64,000 nt of DNA, from positions 124,001-188,000 of the forward strand of contig JAKEKT010000022.1 in the NCBI GenBank assembly GCA_021495925.1, given 5' to 3'. This document shows positions 20,382 to 30,503 of the stretch, piece by piece. The DNA is from Diplodia intermedia (lineage: Eukaryota; Ascomycota; Dothideomycetes; Botryosphaeriales; Botryosphaeriaceae). The notes under the pieces were generated by a model. The model was given only the letters and a program-made list of their open reading frames with translations, had not been told where the DNA came from and did not search any database. Both the position numbers and the translations under genes were made by a program. Within the stretch, counting starts at the first letter, position 1, and each line of letters begins with the position of its first letter.

Positions 20382-21808
20382 AGGAGGAGATGAGAGTGCG
20401 AGTGAAGATGTGGACTGTGGGCTACGTTGGAATAGCGAGACGGGAGGAAATGGTTGGTCTTTGCATTAGCGCTGAATTGAATAGAAGAACCGAAAGCTTT
20501 GATATATCCGGGGTACAAGCTTTGTGATACAGGCTGGCGCTTGCCATTTTTTGAGATAGGAAAAAGAAAAAGGAAACGTAAGGCATGTTCTTCCTGCAGG
20601 CTGAATGAGGGAGTAAGAGAGCGAGAGAGGGCTGCGAAACGTGGCATGCTAGGACGGTGTAGGGGAATGTGAATCTATGGAAGTTGTAGACGCCATTTCC
20701 TTCTTCGCGCCTCTGGCCGATCCGTTCTTAGCACACTTTGCGTAAGGGCTTATGTGTTAGGTTCATGACAATCGACCTGCAGCAGGAGCTTGTCACAGTC
20801 CCTATGACAGGGGGGAGGATGCGGATTGTGAACCATCCAGAGACGCTAGTGTATTCGAGGTATTGATAATATCCGAGTAAGATCAAGCAGAGGAAACATA
20901 CGGTGAAGAAAGAGACGACAAAAATGAGGGATCCTCGTTGAAGAACGATCGGTTTGAAGTTGAGCTCCGGTAGGGCCAACTTTTGCCGTTCCCCCCGAGT
21001 CACAGCGCGGAGGACTTTATCTTTGATATATCCATGCAAATCGGCATTGAAAGGAAGAAAGAAAAAATCACTCAAGTCGTCAACTGCGGAGGGAGGACGA
21101 AGAAGGCTGTTGCTGACTTACGGGTTGGTTGAATGGTTATCGGCCGATCAGCGAGGTTGATGTTCGATAGCTGGATGGGCTGAGGGATCGCCGAGCTTTC
21201 TCGAACGGAGCTCATGTTACTGTGTCTAGAAATGCGAGACATAGGTGGCTTCGGAAGACATTATAACGAGAATTTTTCGTGTCAAGTTGTCGATGGAAGC
21301 CGGGCGGAAGGAGTGGGACTAGGACGCAAGGCTAGGCCATACAACCCCAAATCCATGATCCCTCTCCTGCCCAAGCGGGAGAAATGAAGGCGAGGCTGTC
21401 GGCAGCCCCACCTTGGCTGCGGATGACTCCGAACCGGAAAAAGCAACGTGCCCTTGTCCGCATAGTGGTTTGGTGTCAGCAACTTGCACGCAGACCGCCC
21501 GCTGCACAGCTCTGCATAATCACGGCTGCATCATCTGCACACGGTCAGCAAGGCAAACAAACTAGCCTGAATCCGACCTGTTTTAGTTCTTGTCCGGTGA
21601 ACCATTTTCGTAGCAACGAACACGCCGGGACTGTGGGCCGGCACAGCTATACACATGTCAAATCGCCTTTCGATTCTACAACAAATTTGCCGGGGTATAC
21701 TGCATATCGCCATCAAATATCAATATTTTCTCCCGTGGTAACGCCGTCGCGATGCAGACCATCAAAATATACCGACCGATAAACCATACCCGTTCAATCC
21801 CAAATATA
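20382..21808. other. Intergenic region between convergent CYP504 and TEX1 genes
   Basis: About 1.4 kb between the 3' ends of two convergent genes. It holds the possible gene relic at 20728-21075 on the minus strand. The rest shows only short frames without motifs. Confidence 0.45.
20728..21075 (-). pseudogene. Possible relic of a multi-pass membrane protein gene (DUF3433-like)
   Basis: An open minus-strand stretch of 115 codons without an initiating ATG. It encodes a polar lead-in, then a hydrophobic helix (IFVVSFFTVCFLCLILLG), then ILPPVIGTVTSS with RSIVMNLT. The helix followed by a 'PPVIGTV...RSIVMNL' block reminds me of the repeat unit of fungal DUF3433 membrane proteins, which are normally about ten times longer. 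The frame ends soon after the block. No splice path that extends it convincingly was found: the nearest GT-AG pair upstream would make a 38-nt intron. A decayed copy is the best reading; chance similarity is possible. Confidence 0.3.
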
Positions 21809-22910
21809 TCAAAACCTTTCCGTGCCACCGATGATCTTCAAGCCCGTAGCATCTGAGTAGGCTAGCACGTAGCGGCTGGGATGCCACTGGACGCAGGGCG
21901 TCGGCGACGGAGTCTCGATCTTGTGCACGCACTCGCCCGTCTCAACGTACGCGACCTCCATGCCGGTGCCCTCGTCCGAGCCGCCGACGAGATAGCAGCC
22001 GTCGAAGGAGAAGCTGACGCTGCGGACGGGGCCGGTCATGCTGGTCAGCGTGCGCTGGCAGATCCAGTCGCGGGTGTCCCACAGCGTAATCAACGCATCG
22101 GATCCGCCGACGGCGAGGTACTCGGCGGTTGGGGAGAAATCGACGGAGTAGCAGGACGAGGTGTGCGCGTTGAGGACGTGGAGGATATTCTGTTGCCAAA
22201 TTAATCACTAACGCGGTCCTGTTGTGAATTCGGGCGTAATCTTGCGTACCATGGACGGGTAATCAACAATCTTCGCCTGGCCTTCTCCGGTGGTGAGGAA
22301 GAGCTCTTGGCCGGTCCACGAGAAGGTTGTCTGGTTCGTCTGGACGGTCTGGCGATGCGCGGGAAGTGCCGTGAACGTGGATCGCGAGATTGGTACAAGC
22401 ACGTCGTCCTAGATCGTTTCCAGAAGCGTTAGTTTTGGAGATCCTCCAGTTCCCGCAGGAGGGCGGCGGCTTTGTTGTCCATACCTTCCTTCCCACAACC
22501 AATTCACTCCCATCCGGCCGCCATGCCAGCGTGAAGGCATCGCCTCCCACCTCGACCTTGCCCACGGCAGTTTTGCTCCTCACGTCCCAGAAGCGGACAG
22601 TTCCGTCGGCGCTGCAGCTGGCAAGCTCGGCCTCGCGGGTGGGGTTCCAGGCGACGCGCTCAACGGGGCCGGTATGGCCGCGTAGCTCGGTCGAGTTCTT
22701 GACCTGCGGTTTCTCTGGGTTCCAGACACGCAGGGTGCGGTCCGACGAGCCGGTGGCGATGAGCGTGCCCAGCGGGTTCCAGTCGATGGTGCGCAGGTTG
22801 CGGTTTTGCGAGCCACGCGAGCTGTCCGAGTACGCCTGCGTCTTGCGCTTTCCGAAGGCCGAAGGAAATTTGGCCTTGGTAAGCACGTTCTCGCGCGCGG
22901 GGCCGACCAT
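21809..22910 (-). CDS. TEX1: THO complex subunit TEX1/THO3 (WD40)
   Basis: Three exons on the minus strand, 22910-22485, 22408-22250 and 22189-21809, giving 321 residues, normal for fungal Tex1/THO3. WD40 repeats are visible: LRTIDWNPLGTLIATGSSDRT then VWNPE; VERVAWNPT then RFWDVRS; FTLAWRPDGSELVVG; SVDFSPTAEYLAVGGSD then TLWDTRDW; SVSFSFDGCYLVGGSD; and the closing VQWHPSRYVLAYSD. In yeast and animals this subunit belongs to THO/TREX, which couples transcription to mRNA export in the nucleus. The start at 22910 gives the expected short N-terminus; the frame is open 42 codons further to 23036, with Arg/Pro-rich sequence that is probably leader. Introns are 76 and 60 nt. Confidence 0.9.
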
Positions 22911-23425
22911 GGCGGGATGTGTTTGCTTGTCGGGGCGTGGGGCGTGGGGCACCGGGGATCTCGCAATGGGCCTGCGCGAAGCAATCGTGGGTGGTTGCCG
23001 AAGCAGTTGACGAGGTTTGGAAAGGTGAAGGTGCAAGCGACGCTACGAGTCAACCTGCGCCGGCGTCACGTCGGCGAATCCGAAGCTTCATGTTGTGCAT
23101 TGTTGGCCTTGTCCTATTCCTTGTGCAATTGGGTCGCCTATTGTGATCTGGCTACATCTGACGCATTGTAAAATTGCTCGTGGTCCGTCACACGATAGCA
23201 GGAAACGGACGTTGAGTCGCATTGTGCTTTTTATTCAGACTATGATATTCCTCCGGGCTATCAAGCAATTGATCTGTTTCAGCCCGAACCGTTGCTCTTA
23301 GTTGGGCGTCGCCTATTTTGTTGTTTTTCTTCCCGTCCTTGCCTTTGGCCGTCCTGACTTGGCCTGCAGGCTGTCTCAGTGGCACGCTACCGCGCATTCC
23401 TGTGACTGCCGGGAGAGCATGTCGC
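22911..23425. other. Intergenic region between TEX1 and the FAM192A-like gene
   Basis: About 0.5 kb between two minus-strand genes: promoter of TEX1 and 3' flank of the upstream gene. No further gene is seen. Confidence 0.45.
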
Positions 23426-24309
23426 TCAGTCGTCCTCCTCTGATGAATAGCCGCTGAGGCCAAGGGCCGCGGGTGTGGGCTTGGGCTTTTGCGCCTGGCT
23501 CTCTCTTTGTACAGCCGAGCCCACTACTCCACTACCCTTTTCGGAAGCCGCGGGTTTCGTCCCGGCGACTGTTTTCGCTGCATGTTCCTGCCTAGGGGGG
23601 CCGGGAGAAGGTACGGGTCCCTTCTCCTTTTCTGTAGGGTCGGGGCTCTTGGTGTTGGTCTTGGGAGATGCATTGGATGCGCCTTTCTCGCCAGCCGAGG
23701 AAGTCCGGCGGATCTTGATTCCCATGAGCGACTCCTTGTCTCTGGCCTTCTTACGTTTCCGTCCGGCCGATGCCCAGTGCTCTTCTTCAGTAGGCTGGTC
23801 GCCCTCGTCGGTGCCGGTGAGACGGGCGGCGCGCTCAACCTCTTCTTGATGCCTGCGGAAAGCGTCGAGCTGCTCTGTGGTCTCCTTTTTCAGCGCGGCT
23901 TCCTTTGCGCGCGTGGACTCCAGCACAGAGTCAAGGAACTCGGCCTCATCTTCGTCCAGGGCGCGGAATTGGTTCTTGAGCTTGATGGACTGCGGGTAGC
24001 GCGGGTTAGCTAGCGGTCGCGCGACCTAGGCTGGTCACGGGCAATACCTCTTCGAAAGCCTCCTGCTTCTTTGCTGTGGTCAAGCAAGACCTGTCATGTT
24101 AGCCCTTCCAACAGACGCGCGCAGCGACATGGCCTGGATTTACCCTTGTTTGCCTGCAGCACCTCGTACAGGCTCTTGCCGTCGTTCTGCTTGCTCTCTT
24201 CCTCCTTGCGGCGGCGCTGGGCCTCGAGCTCCTGCTGGGCCTGGAGCCACTCGGCGTCGCGCTCGACGGGCTGCTCGTTGGTTCCGGCGGAGACAAAGCC
24301 AGACGACAT
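23426..24309 (-). CDS. FAM192A/Fyv6 N-terminal domain protein (NIP30-like)
   Basis: Three exons on the minus strand, 24309-24144, 24073-24048 (only 26 nt) and 23989-23426, giving 251 residues. The N-terminus MSSGFVSAGT, then QPVERDAEWLQAQQELEA with RRRKEEE, GKSLYEVLQ, and after splicing the AFEESIKLKNQFRALDEDE block, are diagnostic of the FAM192A/NIP30 (yeast Fyv6) N-terminal domain. The C-terminal half is charged and low complexity with GRKRKK and a Ser-Glu-Glu-Asp-Asp tail. Human FAM192A (PIP30) binds the proteasome activator PA28-gamma; yeast Fyv6 acts at the second step of splicing. Which role applies here is not decidable. A frame extends 23 codons upstream of the chosen ATG, but homologues begin at MSSGFV. 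Confidence 0.82.
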
Positions 24310-24781
24310 GGTGGCTGGTGGAGAGAGGCTGAGATTATTCCGGCGCGCGGCGAGGACGAGCTTGGGTGCTCGGGGCAATGATTGCCGCGGCCAGCGATCT
24401 AGCCGATCGCGGCCATTTATCCGGCCTCGAGCGAGCGCGGCGACGACAAGCCGGGGGTTTGGCGGCTGAAGAGCGGGTCATGCAAGGCCCGCTTCAATCA
24501 GACCAGGGCAGGTCCAAGCTTGCGCTGCACAGCTGCCCCTCCATCGCCCGCGTGCCCCGCCACGACGTCAACAGCTCCGGTGGATGGTGGGCGCGCCGCG
24601 GCGCGGTGGGATGCCATCATTGCTACAAAGTGGGCTGGTGGGCACGCCTTGCGACGTATAAGACGCCCACCCTTGCCCTCGTCCACTCATGACTGCTGCA
24701 CTTACTGCTCAATCTTTCCTGCGCTCTTCTCTCCGCCCTCTTTCCCGCAGACTCCTCGTTCCCACCGCACGCGCTCACACA
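24310..24781. other. Divergent promoter between FAM192A-like and aldo-keto reductase genes
   Basis: A 472-bp gap. On the plus strand it carries a TATAAG element and a C/T-rich leader before the reductase. The 93 bases before 24782 are open in the reductase frame and could encode a presequence. Confidence 0.5.
24657..24662 (+). promoter_or_regulatory. TATA-like box of the aldo-keto reductase gene
   Basis: TATAAG, 32 bases before the first in-frame ATG (24689) and 125 bases before the second (24782). With typical fungal TATA-to-start spacing, many transcripts would begin after the first ATG. Confidence 0.4.
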
Positions 24782-25923
24782 ATGGCCGGCCCGCTCGACT
24801 TCACCAAGCAGACCTTCACCCTCAACACGGGCGCGAAGATCCCCGCCGTCGGTCTCGGCACCTGGCAGTCCAAGCCCAACGAGGTCCGCGAGGCCGTCAA
24901 GGCTGCGCTACTCGCCGGCTACCGCCACATTGACACCGCTCTTGCCTACGGCAACGAGCACGAGGTCGGCCTCGGAATCAAGGACTCGGGCGTCCCGCGT
25001 GAGGAGATCTGGATCACCACCAAGCTCGACAACCCGTGGCACAAGCGCGTCGAGGAGGGCATTCAGTCGTCGCTCAAGTCGCTCCAGACCGACTATGTCG
25101 ACCTCTACCTCATGCACTGGCCCTCGTCCACCGACCCCGCCGACCTGAAGAAGCACTACCCTGACTGGAACTTCGTGGACACCTGGAGGGAGCTGCAGAA
25201 GCTGCCCGCTTCCGGCCGTGTTCGCAACATTGGTGTCTCCAACTTCGCCATCAAGAACCTCGAGATCCTCCTGAACGACCCCCAGACCAAGGTAAGCCAT
25301 TGAGCTCATGTCCAGCACACTCCCCAGGAAGTACCTCCGAGCTTCCAACGCCCATTGGCCCACGTTCTCGCAAGATTGTGGGTCTGGCTGGCACGTGAAA
25401 ACGCGCCACTCTCCGGCGGGGAGTCTTAGATTTTCATGAGTAACGTGATACTGACGCGGCCTTCCAGATCGTCCCGGCCGTCAACCAGATCGAACTCCAC
25501 CCCAACAACCCTTCGCCCAAGCTTCTTGCCTACCTCAAGGAGAAGGGCATCCACGCCACCGCCTACTCCTGCCTCGGCTCCACCGACTCGCCTCTGTACA
25601 AGGACCCCACCGTTGCTGAGGTCGCCAAGGCCAACAACAAGACCATCCAGCAGGTTCTGTAAGTTTGCACGAACCATTGATGTTCAGAGTACAATTCCGG
25701 AAACACAATCTAACAGATGTACAGTCTCAAGTGGGGCCTCCAGCGCGGAACCAGCGTCATCCCCAAGTCCGTCACTGCCTCGCGCATTCAGGCCAACTTC
25801 GACCTCAACGGCTGGGAGCTGTCCCAGGCGGATGTTGACAAGCTGAGCAGCCTGAAGGACCGCTTCAAGGTCTGCGGTGATGCTTGGCTGCCCGTCAAGG
25901 TCTTCTTCGGCGACGACGAGTAG
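24782..25923 (+). CDS. Aldo-keto reductase (GCY1/glycerol dehydrogenase type)
   Basis: Three exons, 24782-25291, 25468-25658 and 25725-25923, giving 299 residues from the second ATG (MAGPLDFTKQ). The NADPH-dependent AKR fold is clear. The catalytic tetrad is Asp and Tyr in GYRHIDTALAYGNE, Lys in WITTKLD and His in LYLMHWP. The cofactor segment is VIPKSVTASRIQANF, and VSNF and VNQIELHP are typical. The second join restores QVLLKWGLQRG. Likely substrates are small aldehydes or ketoses such as glyceraldehyde or dihydroxyacetone. An in-frame ATG at 24689 would add 31 residues (MTAALTAQSFLRSSLRPLSR and on), Arg/Ser/Leu-rich without acidic residues and resembling a mitochondrial presequence, so two protein forms are possible. 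Confidence 0.9.
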
Positions 25924-26183
25924 ACGAGACCAGTCGTATGTCAGTTATGACAGTGGCTACGACCGAGTCCGTGGATGGAAAGATACCTGGGTGGGATTCT
26001 ATCTCTCGTCTTTGATTAGGTTTGGCAGGCGCCAGACAATTAGAATTTGTACATTAGATTTCTTTGGCTGAAACAACGCCTTAGGATCTTATCTTCGATA
26101 TCCCATGATAGAATTTCGACGAGTATTTCCGCACAACAAAATTGGGTTCCATGCCATGTTCCATGCCGTTGATCCCATGCCAA

Positions 26184-26694
26184 TCACTCCCAGCGTTTGT
26201 AATCTGGGAACAAGCGGTCATGGATTCTCTCGGCATACTCTAGAATCGTAAGACAGCTCCTTACGACTTCTTGCGACTGGTGAGCCGAGTAGGCGTTCTG
26301 AATCCATCGTTCGAAGGACTGCAATTGATCAATGTTTCATTTTTTTTTTTGATTCGTTCACACCCGCAGCTCACGTGGTAGAAATACAGCTTATCCTCGA
26401 GCAGTGCGCAGAGGGCGCGGTCGTGGGTGCGCTGGGCAGGGCTAAGTGTGGCATTGATGTCAGGGAGGACGCCGGTAGAAGTCAAGTGGTTGAGTCGCTG
26501 AGGCTTTCGGTCTCATTGATGGTCAGGTAGGGGATCTTGCCGCGCGGTGCGGACTTGACGGAGCCTGAGGCAGCCTTGTATTCGGCTCCGGCTGCACGGA
26601 GGCGCAGTTCGACTTTGGTGACGAACGGCGACCAGACGTAGTTGCCCGGGTCGTCCCACCCGCAATAGGGGGCTATGCAGGGTGATGGAGACAT
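26184..26694 (-). pseudogene. GST-like (metaxin/FAX type) gene, frameshifted
   Basis: The minus-strand frame from an ATG at 26694 encodes a GST-like N-terminus: YVWSPFVTKVELRLRAAG, then APRGKIPYLTI and SLSDST. It stops at 26482. The continuation LPDINATLSPAQRTHD and ALLEDKLYFYH lies in another frame beginning around 26485, with no GT donor between the two parts to explain the shift by splicing. A normal 56-nt intron (26319-26374, containing a poly-A tract) then joins in phase to an exon ending at 26184 (FERWIQNAYS and a tail I cannot place). Family members continue for about 100 more residues. So there is a small deletion/frameshift plus an atypical C-terminus: a young pseudogene, or an assembly error at 26482-26490. 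Intact homologues are probably thioredoxin-fold GST-like proteins of unknown substrate. Confidence 0.6.
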
Positions 26695-27230
26695 TATGTT
26701 AGGTTGGGAAAGAAGGGACTGGGTGCCTGGTCTCGCGGATGACGTCCTATCATAAGTCTGTGATACCGGATCTGCTGTGCCCAGTGCAGGGCGTTAAGTA
26801 AGCGAGCCGGGTCCTTATTTATCTGGGGACCCCCCAACAGGTCTCAGCTGCAAGGACGCATGAAGGATTGCGGCTGAGCAGAGGGCCAACTTGCAGTCGC
26901 CGCGGGGCACTGTGCCACCAATCCGGACACCGCCCGGGCCCGTGCCACGAAATGCGTCACACACCGAGTCCCCGATCTTTTCTTTGCGCAGCAGTCAAAC
27001 CAACGCGCCCTTGCGCTTTCCTGACGCAAATCCTCGCGCCTTCTCTCGCACGTCCAATTCCTTCGTCAATCTGTCCTGCACAGCCCGCCGCCGCCGCCTC
27101 GACTCTAGCTCCGCAAAGGAAAGAGTCATCCAGATTGCCGCCGAGCATAAATTCCTACGCCAACCCCGCCACAGGCCCACGGCCTACCGCAACCCACTTC
27201 ACCACCCGGACCCAACGCGCTCTTCTCACC
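26695..27230. other. Divergent region between GST-like pseudogene and TRL1
   Basis: About 0.54 kb. The TRL1 frame is open through 26868-27230 with an ATG at 26952, but the encoded Pro/Ser/Ala/Arg-rich sequence is not part of known tRNA ligases and is most likely leader. Confidence 0.45.
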
Positions 27231-29684
27231 ATGGCTCACCGCTCGACCCCCCCGTACAGGCCCCAGGACCCTCAGGAGACCCAGGAGCTCGTGCTGAGTT
27301 TGGAGGCGCACACAGGTAGCAAGAGCAAGTCCACGGGCGGCTTCTCCGTGCGCAAGCACACCTTCAGGCTGCCCAACGGCCGCAACGTCGACTCGTGGCG
27401 CATGCAGGACTGGGACTACAAGAAGCCGAACCTGCCCAGCTACGCCCGCGGCCTCTTCACCTACAAGAACCAGGCCGGCGACCACGAGATCGCCGTCCGT
27501 GGCTACGACAAATTCTTCAACCACGGCGAGGTCAACAAGACGCAGTGGCGGAATGTGGAGAGAAACACGAGGGGCCCGTACGAGCTGAGCGTGAAGGAGA
27601 ATGGCTGCATCATATTCATTGCAGGCTTGGACGACGGCACGCTACTCGTTTGCAGCAAGCACTCGACCGGTTCGCGCGCCGACACGCCGCTCAGCCATGC
27701 CCAGGCGGGTGAGAAATGGGTCGAGAGGCATCTGGCGTCGGTGGGGAAGACGAAGGAGGACCTGGCGCACGCTCTGAGGCGTATGAACGCAACCGCCGTG
27801 GCCGAGCTTTGCGACGACGACTTCGAGGAGCACGTGCTGGCTTACACCCCCGACCAGGCCGGCCTCTACATTCATGGAATCAATATCAACGTCCCCGAGT
27901 TTATGACGTACCCTGGACACCTGGTCGACAAGTTCGCCGAGGAGTGGGGGTTCAAGAAGGTCATGTATGTCATGGAGGAAGACATTCTGAAGGTGAAGGG
28001 CTTCTTGGATGGTGTTGCCGAGACGGGAGCCTACGCTGGCCGTGACACCGAGGGCTTCGTTATCCGCTGCCAGGCGCGGGATAGCGAGAGTGCCCCGTAT
28101 GAGGATTGGTTCTTCAAGTACAAGTTTGAGGAGCCCTACCTCATGTATCGCCAGTGGCGTGAGTGCACCAAGGCCATCATCGCAGGGAAGCAGCCGAAGT
28201 ACAAGAAGCACAAGAAGATTACCGAGGACTACATCGACTTCGCGAGGAACCAGCTTGCCGCAAACCCCAGCCTCAGGAAAGCATACAACCAGAACCACGG
28301 TATCATCAAGATGCGTGACGATTTCCTGAACGCAAGAGGCGTAAGTGGCGCGGACGTTATCAGACAGGAGATCGAGGCTGGTGAAGGCACCACTATATCG
28401 ACTGAGGTCACCAAGAACGTAGTCCTCATTCCGGTCGCTACCATCGGTTGTGGCAAGACCACAGTAGCTGTTGCGCTTGCAAAGCTGTTCGGCTGGGGAC
28501 ACGTCCAGAATGACAACATCGAGGGAAAGAAGAACCGTCCGCAAAGGTTTGCAGATGCTTGCGGGGATGCACTAAGAACCAGACCGGTCGTGATTTCAGA
28601 CAGGAACAACCACCAGAGGAGGGAACGAGAGCAGATCATGAAGGACATGCAGCAGAACCTTCGGGGCCATGACGTTCGCTTTGTTGCGTTGCATTGGGTT
28701 CACGATCGCCAGAACTACGCCCAGATCCGCCAGACTATGCAGGATCGTGTTTTGAGCCGTGGCGACAATCACCAAACCATCCAGGCGAACAAGAAGGGTT
28801 CTGCAGAGGTCATGGGCATCATGGAGGGCTTCCTGCAGCGGTTCCAGCCCGTCAACGCTGACGAGCCGCCGGACGACCTTTTCGACTTGGTTATTAACCT
28901 TGATGTCACTTCTTCTTCGCGAGAGAACCTTGAGACAATCGTCTCCCAGCTGAACTCGGAGTACCCCAAGCTCTTCGGCGCGATGCCCACCGCTCAGGAC
29001 CTCGACATCGCCATCGAAGCCGCTCTCAACGACTACAAGCCCGACATCAAGCATGAGCTCAACTTCGGCAGCAAGTCCAAGCAGCAGTCTCAGCACCATA
29101 ACGGGAATGCACCCAAGTCCAAGGCCCCGAAACTTGATTATTTCTGCATTAAGCTCCCGTCGAACCGCATCACCGGGATCCTCGACGCCTTGTTCAAGGA
29201 TCAGGACATGGCGACACAGCAGTTCTACCGTCAACTCCAGGGCTTGCATCGCGTCCAGCAGGAATTCCACGTCACCATCATCCACCGCGCGTCGGCCAAG
29301 GAGCGCCCCGATCAGTGGCAGAAGATGCTTGACCTGCACGCACAGCGGGCCTCGGCATCGGCGAACACGACGGATCCGGATCTGGGCAACGCGAAGGTGC
29401 AGTTCGAGCGGCTGGTCTGGGACAGCAGAGTCATGTGCTTCGTCGTCAGAGTGCTGCCGCCGTCGGCAGGAGATGCTGAAGCGAAGGAGTGGGAGACGGC
29501 GAACAAAATCGCGCATGTGACGATCGGGACGGCGAGCAAGGATATCAAACCCAAAGAGAGCAACGAATTGTTGCAGAGGTGGTTGCAGGATGGTAGCGGA
29601 GAGGGAAGCGGGATCAATGAGATCATGGTACGTGGGCAGGTTGTGCTGGATGGGGTTGTGAAGGGGGTGTTGCAGAGGTTCTGA
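27231..29684 (+). CDS. TRL1: Fungal tRNA ligase (ligase-kinase-cyclic phosphodiesterase)
   Basis: An intronless gene of 817 residues, the usual size. It joins tRNA exon halves after intron excision and joins HAC1-type mRNA exons in the unfolded protein response. Three domains are visible. The N-terminal adenylyltransferase has the nucleophile motif VKENG (Lys122) with flanking GRDTEGFVIR and FFKYKFEEPYL. The central polynucleotide kinase has a P-loop TIGCGKTT near residue 405 and ISDRNNHQRRER. The C-terminal cyclic phosphodiesterase starts near 630 and has two HxT motifs, EFHVTIIH and AHVTIGTAS. The start at 27231 has a good context (CACCATGG) and gives the expected N-terminus; an in-frame ATG at 26952 would add 93 low-complexity residues. 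Confidence 0.95.
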   Translation: MAHRSTPPYRPQDPQETQELVLSLEAHTGSKSKSTGGFSVRKHTFRLPNGRNVDSWRMQDWDYKKPNLPSYARGLFTYKNQAGDHEIAVRGYDKFFNHGEVNKTQWRNVERNTRGPYELSVKENGCIIFIAGLDDGTLLVCSKHSTGSRADTPLSHAQAGEKWVERHLASVGKTKEDLAHALRRMNATAVAELCDDDFEEHVLAYTPDQAGLYIHGININVPEFMTYPGHLVDKFAEEWGFKKVMYVMEEDILKVKGFLDGVAETGAYAGRDTEGFVIRCQARDSESAPYEDWFFKYKFEEPYLMYRQWRECTKAIIAGKQPKYKKHKKITEDYIDFARNQLAANPSLRKAYNQNHGIIKMRDDFLNARGVSGADVIRQEIEAGEGTTISTEVTKNVVLIPVATIGCGKTTVAVALAKLFGWGHVQNDNIEGKKNRPQRFADACGDALRTRPVVISDRNNHQRREREQIMKDMQQNLRGHDVRFVALHWVHDRQNYAQIRQTMQDRVLSRGDNHQTIQANKKGSAEVMGIMEGFLQRFQPVNADEPPDDLFDLVINLDVTSSSRENLETIVSQLNSEYPKLFGAMPTAQDLDIAIEAALNDYKPDIKHELNFGSKSKQQSQHHNGNAPKSKAPKLDYFCIKLPSNRITGILDALFKDQDMATQQFYRQLQGLHRVQQEFHVTIIHRASAKERPDQWQKMLDLHAQRASASANTTDPDLGNAKVQFERLVWDSRVMCFVVRVLPPSAGDAEAKEWETANKIAHVTIGTASKDIKPKESNELLQRWLQDGSGEGSGINEIMVRGQVVLDGVVKGVLQRF

Positions 29685-30503
29685 GATGACTTTGGTACGA
29701 TGGGATGACGGTACGGACTGAACTGGTATGATTATACGGCGTTTTTTTTTTTCGAGTTATCCTTGCTTTCTTGCTGGTCGAGCATGATTGATGGTTGGTG
29801 GGAATATCAAAAGGTCCAAGCACTGTAGAGCGGGAGGTCGTCTGCTTTTGACTGCATGGTACTCCGCTCATAGGTTGGTGAAGAAATGCGGATCATCTTG
29901 AGGGGGGAAATCGGTATACCAAAGCGGTTGTTCTCCTTTTCATTGTATATTAAGCATGCTGGCTAGCTCTTCCTCTCCAAAAATCACTTGAAATTCGCGG
30001 TTAGCCTCAGTCGTAACCTACAAGGGCTCTGTTTCCAACTGATCTGATAGTAAGTGAAAGTAACAACTACCTTTCCGGTTAGCTGTATCGTAGCTTACAC
30101 ACATATTAACACCATTCTTTGCAGGCAAATCCAGAGGAGCAAACGAGAGGTTGAGATCAGCCTACCGCATATCTCAGCATCTGCATACGTGAGGTGAACG
30201 AGAGGCAAGGTGACTGGTGCAAAAGAGCACCATATGCACGCCAAGGAGCTGAAGATGAGACGCTACGGAGAGCCACTATCGGTAGCTCCGGCTTACTGCC
30301 TCTTTCCCTTTCAGAGTGGGGGCCAAAAGTTTGCCACTACATAAAGAGCCAGGCAATCCACCACCCCCTCTCTCAAATCCCACCGTCATTCTATCCGTGC
30401 ATTTCCCGCCTCTTTGACGTCTCCATTTTTTCAGTGGCCAGCAGAAACGAAAGAGAAAATAGGGATAGGAAAAGAGAGAGAGAGGGAGAGAGAGAAGGAG
30501 AAA
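29685..30503. other. Intergenic region, TRL1 3' flank and HET gene promoter
   Basis: About 0.8 kb, AT-richer than its flanks, with a T10 run near 29742. The last 40 bases before the HET gene ATG are an almost pure purine GA-repeat. No further gene is seen. Confidence 0.45.
30463..30503 (+). repeat. GA-rich microsatellite in the leader of the HET gene
   Basis: An almost uninterrupted purine tract of GAGAGA and GGGAGA units directly before the ATG at 30504. It is probably transcribed as 5' UTR and is prone to length variation. Confidence 0.6.

Noticed and set aside
26952..27230. N-terminal extension of TRL1 from an in-frame ATG
   Set aside because: Adds 93 low-complexity residues not found in tRNA ligases; 27231 has the better start context and expected N-terminus.
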